Positions 8,702 through 17,730 of a stretch of DNA of 64,000 nucleotides are shown here, one piece after another. The stretch spans positions 1-64,000 of the forward strand of contig CAXEND010000011.1 in assembly GCA_963997635.1 (NCBI GenBank), given 5' to 3'. This DNA is from GCA-2728135 sp002728135 (GTDB lineage: Bacteria > Pseudomonadota > Alphaproteobacteria > UBA828). Numbering within the stretch: the first letter of the stretch is position 1; the number at the start of each line of letters is the position of its first letter. The translations under genes and the position numbers were made by a program. Under the pieces are notes generated by a model, which saw only the letters and a program-made list of their open reading frames with translations, was not told where the DNA came from and did not search any database.

Positions 8702-9340
8702 ATGAAAAATAAGGAAGTGGAAGAGTTTTTTCGTCGTTTGCAATCTACTAACTCTAACCCTAAAACAGAGTTGCAATATCAGAGTAATTTTGAACTTTTA
8801 GTTGCGGTAGTGCTATCAGCTCAAGCGACAGATATCAGTGTGAACAAAGCTACCAACAAACTATTTAAAGTAGCAAACACCCCTGATTCTATTTTGAAAT
8901 TGGGTGAGAGAAGTTTGAAAATACACATAAAAACTATTGGTTTGTATAATTCAAAAGCTAAAAACATTATGGCATTATCTAAAATTCTTGCTGATCAATA
9001 TGGAGGAGAAGTTCCTTCAAATAGGAAAGCATTAGAATCATTACCCGGAGTGGGTCGTAAAACAGCAAATGTAGTATTGAACGTTCTTTTTGGTGTACCC
9101 ACTATTGCTGTTGATACACATATATTTAGATTGTCAAATCGAACTGGGCTTGCAAAAGGTAAGAATCCACTAGAAGTAGAGAAAAATCTGATGAGACGAG
9201 TACCTCCCAAATATCTAAAAGAAGCCCATAATTGGTTAATTCTTCATGGGAGATATACTTGCAAATCACGTAATCCAAAATGCTCAGAATGTATTGTTAG
9301 AGATTTGTGTTTATATAAGGAAAAGATTATTTCTACTTAA
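8702..9340 (+). CDS. nth: Endonuclease III (base-excision DNA glycosylase/AP lyase)
   Basis: Endonuclease III removes oxidised pyrimidines and nicks abasic sites. The protein (212 residues from ATG 8702; an in-frame GTG at 8693 is an alternative) contains the helix-hairpin-helix LPGVGRKTANVVLN with the catalytic lysine, the catalytic aspartate in AVDTHIFRLSNR, and a C-terminal 4Fe-4S motif CKSRNPKCSECIVRDLC with C-x6-C-x2-C-x5-C spacing. Size matches E. coli Nth (211). The binding site is weak at either start. It lies beside the decayed DUF2244 gene, its usual neighbour. Confidence 0.96.
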   Translation: MKNKEVEEFFRRLQSTNSNPKTELQYQSNFELLVAVVLSAQATDISVNKATNKLFKVANTPDSILKLGERSLKIHIKTIGLYNSKAKNIMALSKILADQYGGEVPSNRKALESLPGVGRKTANVVLNVLFGVPTIAVDTHIFRLSNRTGLAKGKNPLEVEKNLMRRVPPKYLKEAHNWLILHGRYTCKSRNPKCSECIVRDLCLYKEKIIST

Positions 9341-9392
9341 AACACTAAAAGACTTTCATTTGATCACATGTAAAAAAATAAACTATAGGATT

Positions 9393-10049
9393 TTAATCAT
9401 TTATTTTTTCATTCATTTCTAGAATATCTGTCAGACATTTTTGTGGATTTACTTCATTTGCTGATCGATCACGTGCTTCGTAGTATTCTGATTTGAGCTC
9501 TTTATTTGTTGTATTTTTTATATAAAAAACAATCTCAAATACGCATTCCTGAGACTTGTATTGCCAAACCTCTGCTGGATATTCTTTACGTCTTAGGCCT
9601 GGAAAACCAAGTAAAAGGCTGACTTTTTCAGTTGTTAAGCCAATAAAATTTTTAGGATAAATAATATTTTTATTTTTTTGTGTTGTAACTAGAGAGACGT
9701 TTTCAGAATTAAGCTCTGTATCTAGAATTTTTTGTTTTTTATGATATTTTTGCGAAACATTTACTTCAAAATCTTTAACATTAATCTTTTTTAAATCATC
9801 TACTTTTAAAGTTATGTTTTCCTCATAGTTATTTGGTGGAAGTTGTTTATTGGGCTGTTCTTGTATAATAACCTTAGGAAATGCTAGCTTTTCATAAACC
9901 TCTTTTTTAGTATTAATTAAGTCCCTACTCTGATTTGTACAACCACCCATAAAAATCAATGTGATCATTAGTGGTAAAGCCATTATTTGAATGCGATATA
10001 GATCAAATTTTATTAATCTTTTTTTATATAATTTAATCACATTTTTCAC
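9393..10049 (-). CDS. Putative lipoprotein, conserved alphaproteobacterial type
   Basis: A 218-residue protein of unknown function. A basic N-terminus (KKRLIKFDLYRIQ) leads into a hydrophobic segment ending in the lipobox-like FMGGC at about residue 37, so it is probably lipid-anchored. A central low-complexity Lys/Asn-rich region follows. The C-terminal part is the conserved portion: GLTTEKVSLLLGFPGLRRKE, then AEVWQYKSQECVFEIVFYI and QKCLTDIL, resembling small lipoproteins found near nth and adenosine kinase in related bacteria. It is opposite in direction to nth and the PfkB kinase. The GTG start at 10047-10049 has no obvious ribosome binding site and is uncertain. Confidence 0.7.
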   Translation of the reverse strand: MKNVIKLYKKRLIKFDLYRIQIMALPLMITLIFMGGCTNQSRDLINTKKEVYEKLAFPKVIIQEQPNKQLPPNNYEENITLKVDDLKKINVKDFEVNVSQKYHKKQKILDTELNSENVSLVTTQKNKNIIYPKNFIGLTTEKVSLLLGFPGLRRKEYPAEVWQYKSQECVFEIVFYIKNTTNKELKSEYYEARDRSANEVNPQKCLTDILEMNEKIND

Positions 10050-10182
10050 TTAAAATTCTAAATAAATATATCTTCTTCACAAGATGTTTAATATAGCATT
10101 ACCATTTTTAACGATCCTAATATAATTAAAAATTTATATTTTAAAACAATGTAATCAATATAATGAATGTGAGGTATTTTGC

Positions 10183-11172
10183 ATGGATGCAGAATCAAAA
10201 AATATTCTTACAATTGGAAATTCAATTGTTGATTTAATTTTCAAAGTAGACGAATCATTTTTACAAGAAAACGGATTAGTTAAAGGTGCGATGACGCTTG
10301 TAAATGTAAATGAATCTACTTTACTACGAGAAAAAGTAGATTGTGGCGTAGAAATTTCTGGGGGGTCTGCTGCTAACACAGCTGTTGGTATATCAAGCTT
10401 AGGAGGGAGAGTTAAATTTATAGGAAAAGTTAGTCAGGATAATTTGGGAAATGTTTTTAAAAAAAGCATAATTGAAACAGGAGTAAGATATACAACAGAA
10501 CCATCAGTTTCTGATGCTTCTACTGCCAATTGTCTAGTGTTTGTTACACCTGATGGGGAAAGAACCATGTGTACATATTTAGGTTCTTGTGTTGAGTTAA
10601 ATGAACAAGATATTGATAAAAACTCTGTTATAAGCTCCAAAATAACATACATTGAGGGATACCTCTGGGATCCAAATGGAGGCAAGGCCGCCCTGAAAAA
10701 AGTTTGTGCTTTAAATAAAGATTCTAATAGGCTTACATCTTTCTCCTTATCAGACTCATTATGTGTGGAGAGATATAGGGAAGATTTTCATGAACTTACA
10801 AAGAGTCATATAGACATTTTATTTTCTAATGAACAAGAAATTAAGGCACTTTACAAAACAAATAACTTTGATGAGGCTCTATCATCTTCTAGGGGTGATT
10901 GTGATATAGTTATTGTTACAAGGGGGGCAAACGGGTCATTAATTTTAACAAGTGAGGAGGTTCATCAAATTAATCCTCCAAAAATTTCACAGATTATTGA
11001 TACAACGGGAGCTGGTGATATGTATGCAGCAGGATTCTTGTATGGATATTCTAAAGGTTTTAGTGTTGCAAGATCTGGAAGACTTGGTTCATTAATGTCT
11101 GGTGAAATTATATCTCATATAGGTGCCAGACCAGAAAAAAACATTAAGGAATTTATAGAAGAAAGTGCATGA
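10183..11172 (+). CDS. PfkB-family sugar/nucleoside kinase, probably adenosine kinase
   Basis: A 329-residue ribokinase-like enzyme. The N-terminal PfkB signature region reads GGSAANTAVGISSLGGRVKF, and the C-terminal signature DTTGAGDMYAAGFLYGYSKG contains the anion hole and the catalytic Asp of GAGD. Substrate-lid residues and overall length fit the alphaproteobacterial group annotated as adenosine kinase, but substrate cannot be settled by eye; a ribokinase or another nucleoside kinase remains possible. GTGAGG precedes the ATG by eight bases. It is followed by an AmpG-like permease on the same strand. Confidence 0.85.
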   Translation: MDAESKNILTIGNSIVDLIFKVDESFLQENGLVKGAMTLVNVNESTLLREKVDCGVEISGGSAANTAVGISSLGGRVKFIGKVSQDNLGNVFKKSIIETGVRYTTEPSVSDASTANCLVFVTPDGERTMCTYLGSCVELNEQDIDKNSVISSKITYIEGYLWDPNGGKAALKKVCALNKDSNRLTSFSLSDSLCVERYREDFHELTKSHIDILFSNEQEIKALYKTNNFDEALSSSRGDCDIVIVTRGANGSLILTSEEVHQINPPKISQIIDTTGAGDMYAAGFLYGYSKGFSVARSGRLGSLMSGEIISHIGARPEKNIKEFIEESA

Positions 11173-11262
11173 TTAACTGACCTAATGTTTCATTTTTTAT
11201 ATTAATATTAAAATGTATATTTCTTAAAGTTTGAGATACTATTGCGGAGCAATGATAAGTTT

Positions 11263-12573
11263 ATGGGGGAATTAGATAAAACTAAGTTAATACAAAATAC
11301 GAGTAATTCCCCCAATACTTGGAAAAAATCTATTTCAGTTTATTTTGATAAACGTATAGCTGTTATTTTTCTTCTTGGATTTTCGAGTGGTTTACCATTA
11401 GCTCTAACTTTGGGAACATTATCTATTTGGCTCAGTAGGTCGGGAATAGATAAAACTACAATCGGCCTTTTTTCAGCTGTATCACTTCCATATGTATTTA
11501 AATTTGTTTGGGCTCCTTTGATAGATCAAATCAAAATCCCATTTTTAACCAACCGCCTTGGGCGGAGGCGTGGGTGGGTTGTTTTTACTCAAATTGGATT
11601 AATATTAACTATAGCTCTTATGGGTGGAATTGATCCCATAACGAATCCTGGACTTTTAGCAATTATTGCTTTAGCAGTTGCTTTTTGCTCAGCAAGTCAA
11701 GATATAGTTATCGATGCCTACAGAGTAGAGGTCCTCGAGGAAAATAAACTAGGGGCGGGTGCAGCATCTGTAGTTTTTGGATATCGCGTAGGAATGTTAG
11801 CTTCTGGGGCTGGAGCACTTTATCTGGCAGATAGTGTTAACTGGGGATTAGTCTACTTAATTATGGCTTCTTTGATATTTGTTGGACTTATAACAATTCT
11901 TTTTTCCCCTGAACCCCTAACTCCAATAATCAAAAAAACAAACTCTGCTATTGATTGGTTAAAAGAAGCAATAATCGCTCCATTTTTTGATTTTATTAAA
12001 CGTCCAGGATGGATAGTAATCTTATTATTTGTAATTTTTTACAAATTTGGCGACTCATTGGTTGGGGTAATGACAAATCCATTCTTAGTAGAAACAGGTT
12101 TTACAAACTCTGAAATTGCTAATGTGGCTAAAATTTATGGTTTTGCTGCTACGATGATTGGATTTGCTGCTGGTGGAATAATGATTGCCAAGTTAGGAAT
12201 TTTAAATTCTTTGTGGGTCTGTGGTTTTTTACAATTAGTATCAAACCTACTATTTATTTTACAAGCTTCTGTTGGTCATGATACTGCAATCCTTGCCGTC
12301 GTATTAGGTTTTGAAAATTTGGCAGGAGGTATGGGTACGGCAGCTTTTGTAGCCTATTTATCAAGTTTATGTAATGTAAGCTATACCGCTACACAATATG
12401 CCCTCTTGAGTGCTTTAATGGCAGCAGGTCGAACTTTTCTCTCTGTACCATCTGGGTGGTTTGCTGATATTTTAGGATGGGTTCCATTTTTTATTTTAAC
12501 AACTGGTGCTGCTGTTCCTGGATTACTACTTTTAGGTTGGATCAGTTATAGAAAAAGCAAAGAATTTAAATAA
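11263..12573 (+). CDS. AmpG-like MFS permease (muropeptide transporter family)
   Basis: An integral membrane protein with about twelve hydrophobic segments. The N-terminal LLGFSSGLPLALTLGTLSIW and the loop LGRRRGWVVFTQIGL (an MFS-type basic loop) are typical of the AmpG group, which imports anhydro-muropeptides from the periplasm for recycling. AmgK and MurU, cytoplasmic recycling enzymes, are also in this window (about 40-42 kb). I used ATG 11263 with GGAG upstream (13 bases, rather far); an in-frame TTG at 11242 would add seven residues. The AmpG group contains members of uncertain substrate, so the transport role is inferred. Confidence 0.8.
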   Translation: MGELDKTKLIQNTSNSPNTWKKSISVYFDKRIAVIFLLGFSSGLPLALTLGTLSIWLSRSGIDKTTIGLFSAVSLPYVFKFVWAPLIDQIKIPFLTNRLGRRRGWVVFTQIGLILTIALMGGIDPITNPGLLAIIALAVAFCSASQDIVIDAYRVEVLEENKLGAGAASVVFGYRVGMLASGAGALYLADSVNWGLVYLIMASLIFVGLITILFSPEPLTPIIKKTNSAIDWLKEAIIAPFFDFIKRPGWIVILLFVIFYKFGDSLVGVMTNPFLVETGFTNSEIANVAKIYGFAATMIGFAAGGIMIAKLGILNSLWVCGFLQLVSNLLFILQASVGHDTAILAVVLGFENLAGGMGTAAFVAYLSSLCNVSYTATQYALLSALMAAGRTFLSVPSGWFADILGWVPFFILTTGAAVPGLLLLGWISYRKSKEFK

Positions 12574-12574
12574 A

Positions 12575-12595
12575 ATTATAAACTTCTCTTATAAT
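12575..12595. terminator. Weak bidirectional terminator candidate between ampG-like gene and phoB
   Basis: ATTATAA (12575-12581) and TTATAAT (12589-12595) form a perfect seven-base inverted repeat with a seven-base loop, exactly between two convergent genes. The stem is all A/T and the flanking T-run is poor, so it would be a weak structure. Confidence 0.3.
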
Positions 12596-12620
12596 AGCTA
12601 AATTTTATCAATAGTGACTT

Positions 12621-13310
12621 TTATTTTTTATTATCCATTGAATATCCTGCAGACCTTACTGTACGAATAATATCTTTTTCACCAGCTTTATTAAGACTTT
12701 TTCTGAGGCGGCGAATGTGAACATCTACAGTCCTACTTTCTATAAACACTTCATGTCCCCATACTTGGTCAAGAAGTTGCTCTCGTGTAAAAACTCTTTT
12801 AGGATGTTCCATAAAATGTCTTAAAAGCCTAAATTCAGTTGGTCCTAATCGAATATGCACACCATTTCTCATCACACGATGAGCTACTAGATCCATTTCT
12901 ATGTCACTAAATTTCAGAGTATTTTCTGAAAATGCTGGCCTTAAACGTCTTAATACTGCTCTAATACGAGCTAATAACTCATTCGTTGAAAATGGTTTAA
13001 CAACATAGTCATCTGCTCCATAGTCTAAACCACGAATTCTATCGTTTTCCTCACCTCTTGCTGTAAGCATTATAATTGGTACGTTGCGTGCTAAGTCATT
13101 TCTTCTTACTCTACGACATACCTCTATGCCTGATAAATTGGGTAACATCCAATCTAGTATAATGATGTCAGGAAGGCGCTCATTAATTAATATAAGTGCC
13201 TCCTCTCCATTTATTGCCTCGATTACTTCAAACCCCTCACTTTCAAGATTATATCTTAAAAGAGTTAACAAAGATGACTCATCTTCAACAATTAAGGCTA
13301 ATTTTTTCAA
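12621..13310 (-). CDS. phoB: Phosphate regulon response regulator PhoB
   Basis: An OmpR-family response regulator of 229 residues. The receiver domain has the acidic pair ED at residues 9-10, the phospho-acceptor Asp at about 53 (IILDWMLPN), and the conserved Lys in DDYVVKPFS. The C-terminal winged-helix domain contains RLGPTEFRLLRHFMEHP, VWGHEVFIESRTVDVHIRRL and the ending IRTVRSAGYSMD, the PhoB pattern. Phosphorylated by PhoR, it activates phosphate-starvation genes. It is the last gene of the minus-strand phoR-pstCAB-phoU-phoB cluster, six bases after phoU. Confidence 0.96.
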   Translation of the reverse strand: MKKLALIVEDESSLLTLLRYNLESEGFEVIEAINGEEALILINERLPDIIILDWMLPNLSGIEVCRRVRRNDLARNVPIIMLTARGEENDRIRGLDYGADDYVVKPFSTNELLARIRAVLRRLRPAFSENTLKFSDIEMDLVAHRVMRNGVHIRLGPTEFRLLRHFMEHPKRVFTREQLLDQVWGHEVFIESRTVDVHIRRLRKSLNKAGEKDIIRTVRSAGYSMDNKK

Positions 13311-13316
13311 ATTGTA

Positions 13317-14042
13317 TTAATCTTTCGTTTGTGAATTAGGCATATCAGTTAGTTCTATGGCGTCAGTTTCACCTTTTGGACGATTTTCTTTAACCGTTTT
13401 TCCATAAACAAGAAAATTGATCGTTTCTGCCATATTAGTTGCATGATCACCTACACGTTCAATATTTTTTGCTACAAACAATAAATTTGTACATGGAGTA
13501 ATATTTCGGGGATCTTCCATCATATAAGTAACTAATTCTCTTAAGAGTGAGTTATACATTTCATCTACTTCTTCGTCTCTCCTCCATACTTCCATAGCAC
13601 GCTCGGCATCTCTTTCCAAAAATGCATCTAAAACATCCTTAATCATTTTTTGAACTATTTGTGCCATCCTGGATACTGCAGAAACTGGTCTAATAGGTTC
13701 ATATTGACTAAGTGCATGGGCACGTTTTGCTACATTTGCAGCATGATCCCCTATGCGTTCAAGGTCACTTGATATTTTTAATGCTGCGGTTATTAGCCTA
13801 AGGTCTACCGCCATTGGTTGGCGGAGAGCTAAAATACGAATAACTTGATTGTTTATATCTTCTTCTATCTCGTCAGCTTTTTTATCATCATTTACTACTG
13901 AGTCAGCAAGTTGACTATCCCTATTTACGAGGGAGGCAATAGCTTTTGAGAGCTGTTCTTCTATGAATCCACCTAGGTGGACGATGCTATTTGAAATACG
14001 ATCTAGTTCTTCGTCATACGTTTTGACGATGTGATCTGTCAC
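13317..14042 (-). CDS. phoU: Phosphate signalling protein PhoU
   Basis: A 241-residue helical protein with two repeated PhoU domains, each carrying the metal-binding motif of the family: SSDLERIGDHAANVAKRA in the first and VAKNIERVGDHATNMAETI in the second. PhoU links the Pst transporter to PhoR and keeps the Pho regulon off when phosphate is plentiful. It lies between pstB and phoB. Length is typical. Confidence 0.97.
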   Translation of the reverse strand: MTDHIVKTYDEELDRISNSIVHLGGFIEEQLSKAIASLVNRDSQLADSVVNDDKKADEIEEDINNQVIRILALRQPMAVDLRLITAALKISSDLERIGDHAANVAKRAHALSQYEPIRPVSAVSRMAQIVQKMIKDVLDAFLERDAERAMEVWRRDEEVDEMYNSLLRELVTYMMEDPRNITPCTNLLFVAKNIERVGDHATNMAETINFLVYGKTVKENRPKGETDAIELTDMPNSQTKD

Positions 14043-14092
14043 GTTTCTTCCTCCTATTTTTTAATAAATATTAAGCGGCATATATTGCAATT

Positions 14093-14875
14093 TTATCCAA
14101 AACGTCCTGTGATATAGTCCTGTGTTCTCTTCTCAACAGGGTTTGTAAATATTTTTTCTGTTTCAGCAAATTCTATAATTTCTCCTAAGTGAAAAAATGC
14201 TGTATATTGTGACACGCGAGCTGCTTGTTGCATATTGTGTGTGACTATTACTATTGTGTAATGGTCTTTAAGTTCATCTATTAATTCTTCTACTTTTGCT
14301 GTTGCAATAGGGTCAAGAGCAGAACATGGTTCATCCATAAGAATGACCTCAGGGCTGATGGCTATTGCTCTAGCAATACAAAGTCGCTGTTGCTGACCCC
14401 CAGAAAGGCTAGTTCCTGGTGAATTTAGACGATCAGATACCTCATCAAATAACCCAGCTCGAAGAAGACTTTGTTCAACTATAATATCCAATTCATGGCG
14501 ATTATTTGTTAATCCGTGAATACGTGGTCCATATGCAACGTTATCATAGATAGATTTAGGAAATGGATTTGGCTTCTGAAACACCATACCGATCCTTGCC
14601 CTAAGTTCCACTACATCAACATCTTTAGAGTATATATCGCGCTGATCAAGTGAAACATCGCCACTTACTTTACAACTGTCTATTGTATCGTTCATACGAT
14701 TTAAACAGCGAAGAAAAGTAGATTTTCCACATCCAGATGGGCCAATAAGAGCTGTTACTTGGTTTGCTGCAATATCAAGATTAATTTTTTTAAGGGCTTG
14801 TTTATCACCATAAAATACATCTACGTTCTGAGCACGCATTCTAATTTGCTTAGATATTTCAGTTTGTGAATTCAA
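14093..14875 (-). CDS. pstB: Phosphate ABC transporter ATP-binding protein PstB
   Basis: The 260-residue ATPase of the high-affinity phosphate importer. It shows Walker A GPSGCGKST, the Q-loop in GMVFQKPNPFPKSIYDNVAY (diagnostic for PstB), the ABC signature LSGGQQQRLCIARA, Walker B VILMDEPCSALDP and the switch His in IVTHNMQQAAR. The C-terminus QDYITGRFG is also the family ending. It follows pstA and precedes phoU. Confidence 0.98.
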   Translation of the reverse strand: MNSQTEISKQIRMRAQNVDVFYGDKQALKKINLDIAANQVTALIGPSGCGKSTFLRCLNRMNDTIDSCKVSGDVSLDQRDIYSKDVDVVELRARIGMVFQKPNPFPKSIYDNVAYGPRIHGLTNNRHELDIIVEQSLLRAGLFDEVSDRLNSPGTSLSGGQQQRLCIARAIAISPEVILMDEPCSALDPIATAKVEELIDELKDHYTIVIVTHNMQQAARVSQYTAFFHLGEIIEFAETEKIFTNPVEKRTQDYITGRFG

Positions 14876-14940
14876 TTTCTCTCCATATAAACTAAATCAT
14901 TATTATTCTTGTAACTCATTGGTTATAATTTTAATCTTTC

Positions 14941-16242
14941 TTACCAACGAATTTCAAATTTTTGTCTTAAATATATTGCTAATGCATTCATGACAATTAA
15001 GAAAGCCAATAGCACCATTATTGCAGCAGATGTTTTCTCAATAAATCCACGTTCTGGACTATCTGCCCATAGAAAAACTTGAACAGGTAGAACTGTTGCC
15101 GCATCTAGTGGACCTCCTGGTGTATCAACAATAAATGCAACCATACCTATCATTAGAAGGGGCGCAGTTTCACCTAATGCTTGAGCCATTCCTACAATAG
15201 TACCTGTTAATATACCGGGAAGTCCTAGAGGTAGAACATGATGTGTGACAACCTGAAGTCTTGAGGCTCCAACACCGTAGGCAGCTTCTCTTATTGAAGG
15301 TGGGACAGCTTTTAATGCAGCTCTAGTTGCTATAATGATAACAGGAAGAGTCATTAACATTAATGTTAAGCCTCCCACTATAGGTGCTGATCTTGGTAAA
15401 TGAAAAACCTGAATAAAAATTGCTAGTCCAAGTAAGCCAAAAACTATAGACGGTACAGCAGCTAAATTATTAATATTAACCTCTATAAAGTCAGTAAAGC
15501 GATTTTTTGGTGCGAATTCTTCAAGATATACAGCTGTAGCTACTCCAATTGGAAATGCTAAAGCTAGTGTGATTATTAGTGTAAATAAGGAACCCATTAG
15601 AGCACCACCAATACCTGCTGCTTCTGGTTCTCGAGAGTCTGAGTTTGTAAAAAATGAAAAATTAAAGACACCTCTTACAGCATTATTATCATAAAAGGTA
15701 TCAATCCATTTCAGCTGCTTATTGTTAAGACGACGTTGGTTTTCATCAACATCTCTGGGGATTTGGTTTTTATGAAGTAAATCTACATCTGTTCCTGCGG
15801 TTAGCCATACAGTTTGTTTGGTTCCAATTACATTATTATTATTTAGAACTATATCTCTCAGTTCAAAGCGAGCTGTCTTGCTTATTAATTTTATTAATGA
15901 TCTTTTGTCCTTACGATCTGTAATTTCTGGAAAAACAGAAAATAATGATTGTCTTAAGATTTTTCCATAATTTGCAGAGTATATTGCCTCATAGTTTTTT
16001 TTGCCGTCTGGAATCAAAATTTTTTCATCAAAATTTACCTCTATTGCTAACTGCGTCGAGGTAAAAGCAGGGTAGCCCTTACTTATAATGCTAACTAACA
16101 GTATTCCTAGCATTACAAGTGCAATACATACAGCTGCTAAACCAAAATACTTAAAACGTTTTTCCGCTCTGTATCTTCTTTTAATACGTTTTTGTGTTTG
16201 AGAAGAATTTTGCCAGTTTTTAGGAGTATTGATATCAGTCAT
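14941..16242 (-). CDS. pstA: Phosphate ABC transporter permease PstA
   Basis: A membrane permease of about 433 residues. An N-terminal hydrophobic segment and a roughly 150-residue extracytoplasmic insert (rich in charged and Asn residues) precede the permease core, which has the EAA-type loop IREAAYGVGASRLQVVTHHV and GLPGILTGTIVGMAQALGETAP. This long N-terminal form is common in alphaproteobacteria, whereas E. coli PstA is near 296 residues. I chose the ATG at 16242, which overlaps the pstC stop by eight bases; an ATG at 16269 would add nine residues. Confidence 0.93.
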   Translation of the reverse strand: MTDINTPKNWQNSSQTQKRIKRRYRAEKRFKYFGLAAVCIALVMLGILLVSIISKGYPAFTSTQLAIEVNFDEKILIPDGKKNYEAIYSANYGKILRQSLFSVFPEITDRKDKRSLIKLISKTARFELRDIVLNNNNVIGTKQTVWLTAGTDVDLLHKNQIPRDVDENQRRLNNKQLKWIDTFYDNNAVRGVFNFSFFTNSDSREPEAAGIGGALMGSLFTLIITLALAFPIGVATAVYLEEFAPKNRFTDFIEVNINNLAAVPSIVFGLLGLAIFIQVFHLPRSAPIVGGLTLMLMTLPVIIIATRAALKAVPPSIREAAYGVGASRLQVVTHHVLPLGLPGILTGTIVGMAQALGETAPLLMIGMVAFIVDTPGGPLDAATVLPVQVFLWADSPERGFIEKTSAAIMVLLAFLIVMNALAIYLRQKFEIRW

Positions 16243-17650
16243 ATTGTTCTCGATACCTTCGTGAAACATATAGAGCTACAATATTTAAACCCAGAGTACT
16301 TACAAATAACACTAAACCTAATGCAAAAGCTGCCAAGGTTTTAGCACTATCAAATTCTTGGTCTCCTACAAGTAAGGTTACAATTTGTACAGTCACAGTA
16401 GTGACAGAGTTTAAAGGGTTTGCCGTTAGATTAGCAGCAAGGCCTGCTGCCATTACAACGATCATAGTTTCGCCAATAGCCCTACTAATAGCAAGTAAGC
16501 ACGCTGCAACTATACCTGGCAAAGCTGCGGGAATAACCACTTTTTTAATTGTCTCAGAATGAGTTGAACCTAAAGCCAATGACCCTTCTCTTAAACTTTT
16601 GGGAACGGCTACTATCGCATCATCAGATAAAGATGAAACGAATGGTATAATCATTATTCCCATTACAATTCCGGCAGCCAAAGCACTTTCTGATGCAACT
16701 GTAAGACCAAGCTCAGTACCAAAACCTCTAATTGCAGGTGCTATGGTTAGTACGGCAAAAAAACCATAAACTACGGTAGGAATTCCAGCAAGAATTTCCA
16801 AGATAGGTTTTACTGTTTTTCGGAAACGAGGGCTAGCGAATTCAGCCATATATATGGCTGAGAAAAGTCCTATTGGTAGAGCTACAAGCATGGCAACGAT
16901 TGTTATGGTCAAGGTTCCAGTAAAGAGTGGAATAGCCCCAAACGAACCAGATGAACCAACTTGATCGTCCCTAATTGCAGTTTGTGGACTCCAATGACTA
17001 CCAAATAAGAAATCCCAAAAAGATATTTGACCAAAAAAGCGAATAGACTCGAATAAAACCGAAAGCACTATTCCTACAGTTGTGATTATTGCAATAGTTG
17101 AGCATATAAAAAGGAAAACTTTAACAGCAAATTCAACATAATTTCGAGCTTTCAATGTTGGTGAAATACGCTTCCATGCCCATAAAAAAGAAGCAATTGA
17201 AAAAGAAAGACCTGCTGCTAAAACTGATGCTCTAAAAGTTAACTGAAGACTTTCATAGTGATCTGCAGCATTTAGAAGGATGTCAGAGCTTTTACCACGA
17301 CCAAAGCTGGATCCTGATGCAATGTTTTTTACATCATTTATAAGAAGTTCTATTTGTACCGAATCTAGATCTGCAATACTTGAGCCAAAGTGTGCTAATA
17401 GAAGGGCGTTAAGGATTTGTTGTTCTAATGCTAACCATAAAACTATTATTATAAAAGCTGGTATTGCACACCACATAGCAACATAAGAGCCATGAAAGTT
17501 TGGCATAGAGTGGAGTTTTTTTGTTTTTTGTCGAGATATAGATACAGCCCGTCGCCGGCCCACGAAAAAACCAATCGCACATAAAATCAATGTTGTGATT
17601 ATTAAGATAGTAAGCTGCACGGCCGTATTATGCTCCTCTAAAATTTTCAA
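16235..17650 (-). CDS. pstC: Phosphate ABC transporter permease PstC
   Basis: A 471-residue permease, longer than E. coli PstC (319). The N-terminal part holds a hydrophobic helix, a basic cytoplasmic loop (GRRRAVSISRQKTKK), a second helix and a soluble insert before the core. The core includes IYMAEFASPRFRKTVKPILE, GIPTVVYGFFA, and the EAA loop LREGSLALGSTHSETIKKVV followed by LLAISRAIGETMIVVMAAG. The gene opens the pstCAB series after phoR. No phosphate-binding protein gene (pstS) lies in this cluster. Confidence 0.94.
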   Translation of the reverse strand: MKILEEHNTAVQLTILIITTLILCAIGFFVGRRRAVSISRQKTKKLHSMPNFHGSYVAMWCAIPAFIIIVLWLALEQQILNALLLAHFGSSIADLDSVQIELLINDVKNIASGSSFGRGKSSDILLNAADHYESLQLTFRASVLAAGLSFSIASFLWAWKRISPTLKARNYVEFAVKVFLFICSTIAIITTVGIVLSVLFESIRFFGQISFWDFLFGSHWSPQTAIRDDQVGSSGSFGAIPLFTGTLTITIVAMLVALPIGLFSAIYMAEFASPRFRKTVKPILEILAGIPTVVYGFFAVLTIAPAIRGFGTELGLTVASESALAAGIVMGIMIIPFVSSLSDDAIVAVPKSLREGSLALGSTHSETIKKVVIPAALPGIVAACLLAISRAIGETMIVVMAAGLAANLTANPLNSVTTVTVQIVTLLVGDQEFDSAKTLAAFALGLVLFVSTLGLNIVALYVSRRYREQYD

Positions 17651-17679
17651 AGGCCGGCTGATAGTAAAATTATCTATGA

Positions 17680-17706
17680 ATAAGAATTTACAATAAGAAT
17701 GTTACA
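17680..17706 (-). repeat. Imperfect direct repeat upstream of pstC, possible regulator site
   Basis: ATAAGAATTTACA (17680-17692) is followed at once by ATAAGAATGTTACA (17693-17706). Read on the minus strand, the transcribed direction of pstC, each unit starts TGTAA, recalling the TGTAAC-like half sites of Pho boxes. The spacing (13-14 bases) is not the 11-base period of a canonical PhoB site, so the assignment is tentative. Confidence 0.3.
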
Positions 17707-17730
17707 GATTTGTGACTACTCGATTAATTT

